Of a stretch of 64,000 nt of DNA, positions 1-8,178 are shown piece by piece. The stretch is from Erwinia sp. 198 (lineage in GTDB: Bacteria; Pseudomonadota; Gammaproteobacteria; Enterobacterales; Enterobacteriaceae): positions 124,001-188,000 of the forward strand of contig NZ_RHUM01000006.1 of NCBI RefSeq assembly GCF_003937915.1. Reading direction: 5' to 3'. The first letter of the stretch is position 1; every line of letters starts with the position of its first letter. A program made the position numbers and the translations under genes. Below the pieces are notes generated by a model. That model made no database searches and was not told where the DNA came from. It saw only the letters and a program-made list of their open reading frames with translations.

Positions 1-92
1 GTTTCCGAAGAAGGGCAGCAGGAATTCTTTTGCTATTGCATCAGCCGACAAAAAGGCGGGAAGCCAGCCCGCAAAATTTAGCGTGGCGGGCG

Positions 93-120
93 AAAACGCC
101 ATCCGGAGACGGCGTTAAAA
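93..120 (-). terminator. Possible nadC terminator
   Basis: Read on the minus strand, an AACGCC/GGCGTT stem about 15 bases after the nadC stop encloses further pairing (TCCGGA) and is followed by TTTTC. The short T tract makes this only a moderate terminator candidate. Confidence 0.45.
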
Positions 121-132
121 TGACAGGTAAAA

Positions 133-1077
<945 letters not shown>

Positions 1078-1254
1078 CTAGCTTTTTTACCTGCGGCTGG
1101 CGAGTCGGTTACTGCGCCAGGGCAGCCGGTTTCTTGCCGCCTGACCGGGCAAAGGCGACGAAATTTCCCCCCGTGCTGTTTCTGCGGCGGCAGGGCTTCC
1201 TGCGTCAGGGATTCATGTTACTCTGATGTTATCTATAGAAAAGGAGAGCAGGCC

Positions 1255-1830
1255 ATGCAGTTGCAGTCAGGCTGGCTGACCGGCGTGAAACGGGTGCCGT
1301 CACCGCATTTTAATCAGCGCCCGCAAAACGAAACGCCCACGCTTCTGGTTATTCATAATATCAGCCTGCCGCCGGGCGAGTTCGGCGGCCCGTGGATCGA
1401 TGCGCTATTTACCGGCCAGCTGGATGCCGCAGCCCATCCTTACTTTGCGGATATCGCGCATCTGCGGGTTTCCGCGCATTGCCTGATCCGTCGCGATGGC
1501 GAAATTATCCAGTATGTGCCTTTTGATTTACGCGCCTGGCACGCGGGCGTTTCCTGCTATCAGGGACGGGAGGCCTGCAATGATTTTTCTGTTGGCATTG
1601 AGCTGGAAGGCACCGACGTGCTGCCCTATACCGATGCGCAATACCAGGCTTTGCAGGCGGTAACCCGTTTACTGGCAAAGCACTATCCGCAAATAGTCGA
1701 AAATATTACCGGGCATAGTGATATCGCGCCGGAAAGAAAAACCGATCCCGGGCCGGCGTTTGACTGGGAAAGATTTCGGAGCGGGCTGAAGCAGGAACCC
1801 TCCGCTTTACAGCAGGAGTCACAGGCATGA
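1255..1830 (+). CDS. ampD: 1,6-anhydro-N-acetylmuramyl-L-alanine amidase AmpD
   Basis: Cytoplasmic zinc amidase of peptidoglycan recycling. It cuts the lactyl-amide bond of anhydroMurNAc-peptides, and its loss normally raises AmpC beta-lactamase through AmpR. The 191-residue protein is slightly longer than E. coli AmpD (183). The zinc ligands are visible: H34 in LVIHNIS, then the His and Asp of [14 protein letters not shown] near the C-terminus. The open frame extends far upstream, but the ATG at 1255 follows AGGAGA at the right distance and matches the usual N-terminus. Its stop overlaps the ampE start by 4 bases (ATGA), so the two are translationally coupled. Confidence 0.96.
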   Translation: MQLQSGWLTGVKRVPSPHFNQRPQNETPTLLVIHNISLPPGEFGGPWIDALFTGQLDAAAHPYFADIAHLRVSAHCLIRRDGEIIQYVPFDLRAWHAGVSCYQGREACNDFSVGIELEGTDVLPYTDAQYQALQAVTRLLAKHYPQIVENITGHSDIAPERKTDPGPAFDWERFRSGLKQEPSALQQESQA

Positions 1831-2681
1831 CGCTTTTTAGTTTGTTATTGGTTCTGGGTTGGGAACGCTTGTTTAAAATGGGCGAGCACTGGCAGCTGGA
1901 TCACCATCTGGCACGCTTGTTCCGTCGTCAGCGGCGCTTTTCGCTGCTGCGCACGCTGGCAATGACGCTGGCGGCGATGGCGGTGGTCGCACTCTGTTTA
2001 CTGGCGCTGAAGGGCCTGTTTTTCGGCGTTTTGCAGCTGCTGTTCTGGATTGCCCTTGGGCTGTTGTGCATCGGTGCAGGATCGGTAAGGCTGCATTACC
2101 ATGCCTATCTTAAAGCGGCCAGCCATAATGACACGGACGCGCGCAGCGCCATGGCGGAAGAGCTGACGCTGATCCACGGCCTGCCGATGGAGTGTAATGA
2201 ACGCGAATATCTCTGCGAACTGCAAAATGCGCTGCTGTGGATTAATTATCGCTTTTATCTGGCACCGTTGTTCTGGTTTGTCGTAGGCGGCCCATGGGGA
2301 CCGGTCCTGCTGGTGGGATATGCTTTTCTGCGCGCGTGGCAGAGCTGGCTGGCGCGTCGTTATACGCCACTGGAACGGTCGCAATCCGGCGTGGATGCTA
2401 TCCTGCACTGCGTCGACTGGCTCCCGGTAAGACTGGCAGGTGTTGCCTATGCCTTATTGGGACATGGCGAACGCGCGCTGCCGGCCTGGTTTGCCTCATT
2501 GGGCGATCGGCATACCTCGCAATATCAGGTGCTGACCCGACTGGCGCAGTTTTCGCTGGCGCGCGATCCGCACACGGACAAAGTGCAAACGCCTCGAATT
2601 GCCGTCGCGCTGGCCAAGAAAGTGTCGCTGGCGATCGTGGTAGTGGTGGCGCTGCTGACTATTTACGGCGCGCTGGTATAG
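1827..2681 (+). CDS. ampE: AmpE, inner-membrane regulator of beta-lactamase induction
   Basis: A 284-residue membrane protein starting [22 protein letters not shown], typical of AmpE (284 in E. coli). Hydrophobic segments lie near residues 1-15, 40-80, 145-170 and 260-284. AmpE is cotranscribed with ampD in Enterobacterales; its proposed sensor or transport role is not settled. It starts inside the ampD stop codon (ATGA overlap). Convergent hairpins follow the gene. Confidence 0.94.
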   Translation: MTLFSLLLVLGWERLFKMGEHWQLDHHLARLFRRQRRFSLLRTLAMTLAAMAVVALCLLALKGLFFGVLQLLFWIALGLLCIGAGSVRLHYHAYLKAASHNDTDARSAMAEELTLIHGLPMECNEREYLCELQNALLWINYRFYLAPLFWFVVGGPWGPVLLVGYAFLRAWQSWLARRYTPLERSQSGVDAILHCVDWLPVRLAGVAYALLGHGERALPAWFASLGDRHTSQYQVLTRLAQFSLARDPHTDKVQTPRIAVALAKKVSLAIVVVVALLTIYGALV

Positions 2682-2688
2682 CAGGAAT

Positions 2689-2710
2689 GATCCGGCCCGC
2701 AGGCCGGATC
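2689..2710. terminator. Hairpin after ampE
   Basis: A perfect 9-bp stem (GATCCGGCC, 4-base loop, GGCCGGATC) 8 bases after the ampE stop. It lacks a clear T tract, so it may be a transcript-end or RNA-protecting hairpin rather than a strong intrinsic terminator. Confidence 0.5.
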
Positions 2711-2830
2711 GTGGGCTGTCAGATTATTGCTCAGGCAACCGCGCTGTCGTTAGCGCCAAACCATCCCTCAATAAGATTACCCACGCTGCTTCCAATCCAG
2801 CTACCGAGCTGTTTCCCAACAAAAGCGGTT

Positions 2831-2876
2831 ACTTTGGATACCAAAGTGGAAATAACCTTAAGTTAAAAAGGTTATT
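2831..2876. terminator. Two tandem hairpins between ampE and the GH43 gene
   Basis: ACTTTGG-ATA-CCAAAGT (2831-2847) and AATAACCTT/AAGGTTATT (2851-2876) stand back to back between convergent genes. The second includes the GH43 stop codon region. They could act as transcript ends for both directions; neither has a strong T tract. Confidence 0.4.
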
Positions 2877-3825
2877 AATCCACGGCCGCTGGCGGTTCGC
2901 CAAAGACCGGCATACCGTCGCTATCCCAGGCAAAGGTTTTAATGCAGGTGTGCCGGTTGGGATCGTAAAGCGGATCGCCTTCGATTTCCGTATAGTCTCT
3001 CGCATGATAAACCAGTACGTCCTCGCCCTGTTCCGTTACCGTAAAGCTGTTATGCCCTGGCCCGAACTGGCGATTTTCCCAACTGGTTCTAAAGACCGGC
3101 TGAGGGGATTTTTGCCAGTTTTCCGCTTTCATTGGATCGGCAGCAACGTCGATCCACAGCAGGCCCATACAGTAGTTTTCATCCGTTGCGCTGGCCGAAT
3201 AGCTGACGAACAGGCGGCTGCCGTGACGAATAACCGCAGGCCCTTCGTTGACGCTGAAGCCCACGCATTCCCAGTCGAACTCAGGCCGACTCAGCATCAC
3301 CGGCGCGCTTTTCAGCGACCAGGGCGTCTCCAGTTCGGCAAGATAGAGATTGGAGTTGCCGGGGATCGCCGGATCTTTTTGCGCCCACAGATACCAGTTT
3401 CTGTCCTGATGCACGAAGTGGGTTGCGTCCAGCGCAAAACTGTCGATGGGCGTCATGACCTGCCTACATTCATGCCAGGCACCGGTAAGCGGATCGTCGT
3501 CATGGCAGGCGATAGCGAACATGCGGTGCTGGAACAGCCCATCTTTGATTTCTCTGGACGGCGCGGCGGCAAAATAGATGACCCAGACGTTATCAATAAG
3601 ATGCAGTTCAGGCGCCCAAATCAGCTCGCTCATTTCGCCGCTGGCGTGTTTTTTCCAGACTACCACGCCTTCGGCTGTCGCCAGATCGGCTAAGGTCGCG
3701 GCACGGCGCAGCTCAAGCCGATCGTATTCAGGTACGGAGGCGATAAAATAGTAATGCTGCCGATGGCGCAGAATAAAGGGATCGGCACGCTGTTCAATAA
3801 GGGGGACGGGCCAGTGGCTGCTCAT
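2875..3825 (-). CDS. Family 43 glycoside hydrolase (arabinanase/arabinofuranosidase-like)
   Basis: A 316-residue GH43-type five-bladed beta-propeller glycosidase, probably acting on arabinose- or xylose-containing oligosaccharides. The N-terminal RADPFILRH carries the presumed catalytic base Asp15; LDATHFVH fits the second conserved Asp, and VNEGPAVI the general-acid Glu. No signal peptide is present, so it should act in the cytoplasm on imported glycosides. The ATG at 3825 follows an AGGAG and overlaps the stop of the upstream symporter gene (ATGA), so the two form an uptake-plus-hydrolysis operon. It sits between ampE and aroP, where E. coli has no such genes. The exact substrate cannot be told from sequence. 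Confidence 0.85.
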   Translation of the reverse strand: MSSHWPVPLIEQRADPFILRHRQHYYFIASVPEYDRLELRRAATLADLATAEGVVVWKKHASGEMSELIWAPELHLIDNVWVIYFAAAPSREIKDGLFQHRMFAIACHDDDPLTGAWHECRQVMTPIDSFALDATHFVHQDRNWYLWAQKDPAIPGNSNLYLAELETPWSLKSAPVMLSRPEFDWECVGFSVNEGPAVIRHGSRLFVSYSASATDENYCMGLLWIDVAADPMKAENWQKSPQPVFRTSWENRQFGPGHNSFTVTEQGEDVLVYHARDYTEIEGDPLYDPNRHTCIKTFAWDSDGMPVFGEPPAAVD

Positions 3826-5234
3826 GCTCCTGTTCCTTCTGGTTTAACCGGCGCTTTGCCGTGATGATAATCGTTGAGTTCGCGGAAATTATGGCGACGC
3901 TGTTCCAAATCCAGCTGGATTTTTTGCATCGTTGGTCGGTCAACCTTCAGCAGCCTGACCACGCCAGCGGTAATCAGATAACCGATGCCCGGAATAATGG
4001 TAAACAGCAGCGTGATGCCGTTGACCGCCAGCGGCGACTGGGCTTTCGCGCCCGCATCGTAGCCGTAAAAAGAGAGCAGGAAGCCAACCATCGCGCCCGC
4101 TACGGCCAGGCCAACCTTGAGGAAAAACAGATTGCCTGAAAAGCTGATGCCGGTAATGCGCTTGCCGGTTTTCCATTCGCCGTAATCGTCCACGTCCGCC
4201 ATCAGCGACCAGTGCAGCGGCGAAGGGATCTGATGCAGAATATTCAGCAAGAAGTACAGCACCACAATCAGTACCGTAGCCTGCGGATCCAGGAAGTAGA
4301 AGCCACAGGAGAACAGCGCCAGGACGATATTGGTCCAGAAGAAGACTTTCAGTTTGCACCAGCGATCGGTCAACACTTTTGCCAACGTGCTGCCCAGCAT
4401 CATGCCTATTACGCCCAGACTGATAAATAGCGTGGCGAAATGGGTCGTTTGCCCCATTACCCAGGTGACGTAGTACATGGTGGCCGCCATACGGATAAAG
4501 CCGGGACAGACGTTACAAAAGGTCAGCAGCAGAATCCGCACCCACTGGTCGTTTTTCCACACGTCCCGTAAATCGGATTTCAGATCGCTGTTGCTCGGTA
4601 CGGCAGGATGAATGCGTTCACGCACCGTGGCGAAGCAAAAAAGGAACATGCAGAGGCCGATAAAGGCCAGCACGCTCATCGCCATCTGGTAGCCGCGCGC
4701 TTTGTCGTCGCCGCCGAACCATTCCGCCATTGGCAGCAGGGAGAGCGACAGGATCAGCGTGGCGATGCCGACCATCACAAAGCGGTAAGACTGACAGGAG
4801 ACGCGTTCGCCGGGATCGTTGGTAATCACGCCGCCAAGCGAGCAGTAAGGAATATTGATAGCGGTGTAGGTTAACGACATCAGAAAGTAGGTGGCAAACG
4901 CATAGATAACCTTATTGTCATAGCTCCAGTCCGGCGTGGTAAACATCAGCACGCTGAACAGCACATAGGGCAGAGAAATCCATAGCAGCCAGGGGCGAAA
5001 ACGTCCCCAGCGGCTCTGCGTTCTGTCGGCCAGCGCGCCCATAATGGGGTCGGTAATCGCATCCAGCACGCGCACGGAAAGCAGCAGGACGCCGACCAGC
5101 GCGGGCGCAAGGCCAAAGACATCCGTATAAAAATAGTTAAGGAAAAGCATGATCGCGCCGCCGATCATATTGCAGCCCGCGTCTCCCATGCCATAGCCAA
5201 TCTTCTCTTTTACCGAAAGCGCCGCGCTCTTCAT
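3822..5234 (-). CDS. GPH-family sugar:cation symporter (YicJ/XynP type)
   Basis: A 470-residue, 12-helix glycoside-pentoside-hexuronide:cation symporter in the inner membrane. The N-terminal KEKIGYGMGDAGCNMIGG and the DRTQSRWGRFRPWLLW loop after helix 2 are hallmarks of the family, which also includes MelB and XynB/YicJ. It is the first gene of a two-gene operon with the GH43 hydrolase and probably imports that enzyme's oligosaccharide. Start: ATG at 5234 with a GGGAGAG upstream. No regulator gene is adjacent. Confidence 0.9.
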   Translation of the reverse strand: MKSAALSVKEKIGYGMGDAGCNMIGGAIMLFLNYFYTDVFGLAPALVGVLLLSVRVLDAITDPIMGALADRTQSRWGRFRPWLLWISLPYVLFSVLMFTTPDWSYDNKVIYAFATYFLMSLTYTAINIPYCSLGGVITNDPGERVSCQSYRFVMVGIATLILSLSLLPMAEWFGGDDKARGYQMAMSVLAFIGLCMFLFCFATVRERIHPAVPSNSDLKSDLRDVWKNDQWVRILLLTFCNVCPGFIRMAATMYYVTWVMGQTTHFATLFISLGVIGMMLGSTLAKVLTDRWCKLKVFFWTNIVLALFSCGFYFLDPQATVLIVVLYFLLNILHQIPSPLHWSLMADVDDYGEWKTGKRITGISFSGNLFFLKVGLAVAGAMVGFLLSFYGYDAGAKAQSPLAVNGITLLFTIIPGIGYLITAGVVRLLKVDRPTMQKIQLDLEQRRHNFRELNDYHHGKAPVKPEGTGA

Positions 5235-5411
5235 GGATAATCTCTCCCACAGGATGAAGCAGAGATTATCACTGGCTTAATAGCGTCTTGCGCTGGCGCA
5301 AAAGGTTGCAGAGATGGACAAAACGGCTGTAACCGGAAAAGTGTGAGTAAGCTGGCAATTCACACGGGGAGAGCCATAAAAGGTAAGGCAGGCTGGAGGA
5401 TTAACGCGCGG

Positions 5412-5433
5412 TAAAAAGGGCGCCGAAGCGCCC
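5412..5433 (-). terminator. aroP intrinsic terminator
   Basis: On the minus strand, GGGCGC-TTCG-GCGCCC is followed by TTTTTA, starting 8 bases after the aroP stop codon. A textbook Rho-independent terminator with a UUCG loop. Confidence 0.9.
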
Positions 5434-5440
5434 TGTATCA

Positions 5441-6796
5441 TCAGGCTTTTTGCAGCCGGTTTTTTACCGCGTAGCCAATGGCCAGCACGATAAGCCACGG
5501 CGGAATAAGCCACACGGAAATCGCCATGCCCGGCGTCATCGCCATAATGACCAGAATGCCGATCATAAACAGCAGGCAAATCCAGTTGCCGGCGGGATAG
5601 AGCAGCGCCTTGAAGCGAGTCTGCACGCCCTCGTGCGCTTTCGCCTGGCGGAACTTCAGATGGGCGTAGCTGATCATCGCCCAGTTGATAACCAGCGCGG
5701 ATACCACCAGCGCCATAAACAGGCCCAGCGCCTCGCCCGGCATCAGATAGTTCACCAATACGCAAATTGCCGTGGTAGCGGCTGAGAGCGCCAGTGCCAC
5801 GTAAGGCACGCCGCGACGGTCAACCTTCAGCAGCGCCTTCGGGCCGTTGCCCTGACGGGCCAGGCCGTAGAGCATCCGACTGTTGGAATAGACGCAGCTG
5901 TTATAAACGGAGAGCGCCGCCGTTAAAAACACCAGGTTCAGCACGTTCGCCGCCAGGCTTTCGCCCAGGTCGTGGAAAATCATCACAAACGGGCTGCTGT
6001 TGGCGGTCACTTTTGTCCAGGGATAAAGCGAAAGCAGCACGATAATCGAGCCGACATAAAAGATCAGGATGCGCCAGATGACCTGGTTGGTGGCCTGCGG
6101 GATACTTTTTTGCGGGTCGTCCGCTTCGGCCGCCGTGATGCCTACCAGCTCCAGGCCGCCGAAAGAGAACATAATGATCGCCATCGCCATCACCAGCCCC
6201 CCCACGCCGTGCGGGAAAAAGCCGCCGATCGCCCAGATATTGCTGAACTTCGCATCCGGGCCGCCCTGACCGCTGAACAGCAGCCAGCAGCCGAACACAA
6301 TCATCGCCACCACGGCGACTACTTTCACAATCGCCAGCCAAAACTCCATTTCGCCGAAGATTTTTACGCTGGTCAGGTTGATAGCATTAATCAGGACAAA
6401 GAAGATGGCGGCGGCGGCCCAGGAAGGAAACGCGGGCCACCAGACCTGAATATACTGACCGACAGCGGTCAGCTCCGCCATCGCTACCAGGATATAGAGC
6501 ACCCAGTAGTTCCAGCCGGAAGCGAAACCGGCAAAGTTGCCCCAGTATTTATAGGCAAAATGGCTGAAGGAACCGGCAACGGGCTCTTCCACAATCATTT
6601 CGCCCAGCTGGCGCATAATTAAAAAGGCAATAAAGCCGCCGATAGCGTAGCCCAGTAAGACGGACGGGCCCGCCATTTTAATGGTTTGTGCGATCCCCAG
6701 AAAAAGGCCGGTGCCGACGGCGCCGCCTAATGCAATTAGCTGAATATGGCGGTTTTTCAGGCCGCGCTTCAGCATATCGCCCTGCTGTTGTTCCAT
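5441..6796 (-). CDS. aroP: Aromatic amino acid permease AroP
   Basis: Inner-membrane proton symporter for phenylalanine, tyrosine and tryptophan (APC superfamily, 12 helices). The 451-residue sequence tracks E. coli AroP throughout: GLKNRHIQLIALGGAVGTGLFLG, EEPVAGSFSHFAYKYWG, FSFGGLELVGITAAEA and SVYNSCVYSNSRML. The conserved match, especially the N-terminus, favours AroP over PheP. The gene is divergent from pdhR, as in E. coli. A TyrR-like box lies 66 bases upstream of the ATG. Confidence 0.95.
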   Translation of the reverse strand: MEQQQGDMLKRGLKNRHIQLIALGGAVGTGLFLGIAQTIKMAGPSVLLGYAIGGFIAFLIMRQLGEMIVEEPVAGSFSHFAYKYWGNFAGFASGWNYWVLYILVAMAELTAVGQYIQVWWPAFPSWAAAAIFFVLINAINLTSVKIFGEMEFWLAIVKVVAVVAMIVFGCWLLFSGQGGPDAKFSNIWAIGGFFPHGVGGLVMAMAIIMFSFGGLELVGITAAEADDPQKSIPQATNQVIWRILIFYVGSIIVLLSLYPWTKVTANSSPFVMIFHDLGESLAANVLNLVFLTAALSVYNSCVYSNSRMLYGLARQGNGPKALLKVDRRGVPYVALALSAATTAICVLVNYLMPGEALGLFMALVVSALVINWAMISYAHLKFRQAKAHEGVQTRFKALLYPAGNWICLLFMIGILVIMAMTPGMAISVWLIPPWLIVLAIGYAVKNRLQKA

Positions 6797-6861
6797 AGTG
6801 ATCCTCTTGGTCTCGTTATTGTACTAAGGGCGAGCCTTTGTCATCATTTTATTACGATAAG

Positions 6862-6879
6862 TGTACTTAAATATTTACA
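6862..6879 (-). promoter_or_regulatory. Candidate TyrR box upstream of aroP
   Basis: TGTACT-N6-TTTACA matches the TyrR consensus TGTAAA-N6-TTTACA at 10 of 12 defined positions. TyrR is known to control aroP in E. coli. The position upstream of the aroP start fits, but no binding data are available. Confidence 0.55.
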
Positions 6880-6886
6880 TAAGAAA

Positions 6887-6902
6887 CCCCGCAAAAGCGG
6901 GG
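6887..6902. terminator. CCCCGC/GCGGGG hairpin in the aroP-pdhR intergenic region
   Basis: A 6-bp GC stem with an AAAA loop lies between the divergent aroP and pdhR genes. It is preceded by A-rich sequence and not followed by a T tract on the plus strand; read on the minus strand it is followed by TTTCTTATG. It could be an aroP leader hairpin. Confidence 0.4.
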
Positions 6903-7245
6903 CTGCCTCTACTTTCGCGATAAGAATAATGATAAGCGCCGGGTAATGCACTCGCTTTCTGTTTAAGCCGGGACGGCTGCAAAAAAAACAGGTTTCGGCA
7001 ACGTTTGTTTTGGTCATAAAGGTTGCCTGCAGGCAGATCGATTTTACTGATGACGTCGTTAATCGGGCGCGATTAACTGGCTGGTCTTCTTCAGAAAAGT
7101 TAATTTTTTTAACATTCTTTCCAACGCCTTTAACCTGTTGTCAGGCGTTAATTGACGCCCGCAAAACGAGACATGCGTCTGGTTTTGCGCCGTTGCCATA
7201 TAGACATCAGGTGAATACTTTGTTACTTTACGGGCTCCTTTTTGC

Positions 7246-7262
7246 AATTGGTATGACCAATT
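7246..7262 (+). promoter_or_regulatory. PdhR operator upstream of pdhR
   Basis: AATTGGTATGACCAATT is a perfect 7-3-7 palindrome that matches the known PdhR site (ATTGGTnnnACCAAT), 31 bases before the pdhR start. It supports pyruvate-responsive autorepression of the pdhR-aceEF-lpd operon, as in E. coli. Confidence 0.88.
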
Positions 7263-7292
7263 TACTCGGGCAAACGGCACGAAGAAGGGATG

Positions 7293-8057
7293 ATGGCCTA
7301 CAGCAAAATCCGCCAACCAAAGCTATCCGATGCTATCGAGCAGCAGCTTGAGTCCTTGATTATGGAAGGGACGCTGCGTCCCGGTGAAAAGCTCCTCCCT
7401 GAACGCGAGCTGGCTAAACAGTTCGACGTCTCCCGTCCCTCTTTGCGTGAAGCTATCCAGCGTCTGGAAGCAAAAGGCCTGCTGCTGCGCCGTCAGGGCG
7501 GTGGCACTTTTGTAAAGACTAACCTGTGGCAAAGTCTCAGCGATCCGCTGGTGGAACTGCTGGCCGATCACCCTGAATCGCAGTTCGATCTGCTGGAAAC
7601 GCGCCACGCGCTGGAAGGGATAGCGGCCTACTATGCGGCGCTACGAGGAACGGAAGAAGATCTGGTACGTATCCGGGATTGCCATCTGCAAATTCAGACC
7701 GCGCAGGAGAGCGGCGACCTTGATGCCGAAGCCAACGCGGTCATGCAGTATCAGATAGCTGTCACAGAGGCGGCGCATAATGTGGTGCTGCTGCATTTGC
7801 TACGCTCAATGGGGCCGATGCTGCAACAGAACGTCCGACAGAATTTTGAATTGCTCTACTCACGCCGCGAAATGCTGGCGAAAGTGAGCGGTCACCGCGC
7901 CAGTATTTTTGAGGCGATTGTGGCGCGCGAACCCGAAAAGGCACGCGAGGCCTCACACCGCCATCTGGCGTTTATCGAGGAAATATTGCTGGACAGAAGC
8001 CGGGAACAGAGCCGAAGAGAGCGTTCCCTGCGCCGATTACAGCAGCGTAAGGATTAA
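7293..8057 (+). CDS. pdhR: Pyruvate dehydrogenase complex repressor PdhR
   Basis: GntR/FadR-family repressor of the pyruvate dehydrogenase operon, released by pyruvate. The 254-residue protein matches E. coli Pdh[14 protein letters not shown], winged HTH with [28 protein letters not shown] (residues about 30-60), then an all-helical FCD ligand domain ending in [23 protein letters not shown] residues. Two ATG codons are adjacent; the second (7293) is chosen because it gives the usual MAYSK start and better spacing to GAAGGG. A PdhR operator lies just upstream. It is the first gene of the operon with aceE 121 bases downstream. Confidence 0.96.
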   Translation: MAYSKIRQPKLSDAIEQQLESLIMEGTLRPGEKLLPERELAKQFDVSRPSLREAIQRLEAKGLLLRRQGGGTFVKTNLWQSLSDPLVELLADHPESQFDLLETRHALEGIAAYYAALRGTEEDLVRIRDCHLQIQTAQESGDLDAEANAVMQYQIAVTEAAHNVVLLHLLRSMGPMLQQNVRQNFELLYSRREMLAKVSGHRASIFEAIVAREPEKAREASHRHLAFIEEILLDRSREQSRRERSLRRLQQRKD

Positions 8058-8087
8058 CGCGTAACCATAACGCGACAACCACGAAGG

Positions 8088-8135
8088 GCCTGTCTCTCTG
8101 TGTTCTGTACAGAGCCAGAGGACAGAGAGACAGGC
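8088..8135 (+). promoter_or_regulatory. Long hairpin in the pdhR-aceE intergenic region
   Basis: A perfect 14-bp stem (8088-8101 with 8122-8135) encloses a 20-base loop. Part of the left arm, CTCTGT (8096-8101), can instead pair with ACAGAG at 8109-8114, and GAGCC (8112-8116) with GGCTC (8133-8137), so alternative folds exist. No T tract follows, so it does not look like a simple terminator. It lies 43 bases before the aceE start. Confidence 0.6.
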
Positions 8136-8178
8136 TCCAGACAATTCAACGTATTAGACACAGATAAGGAATACCCCC

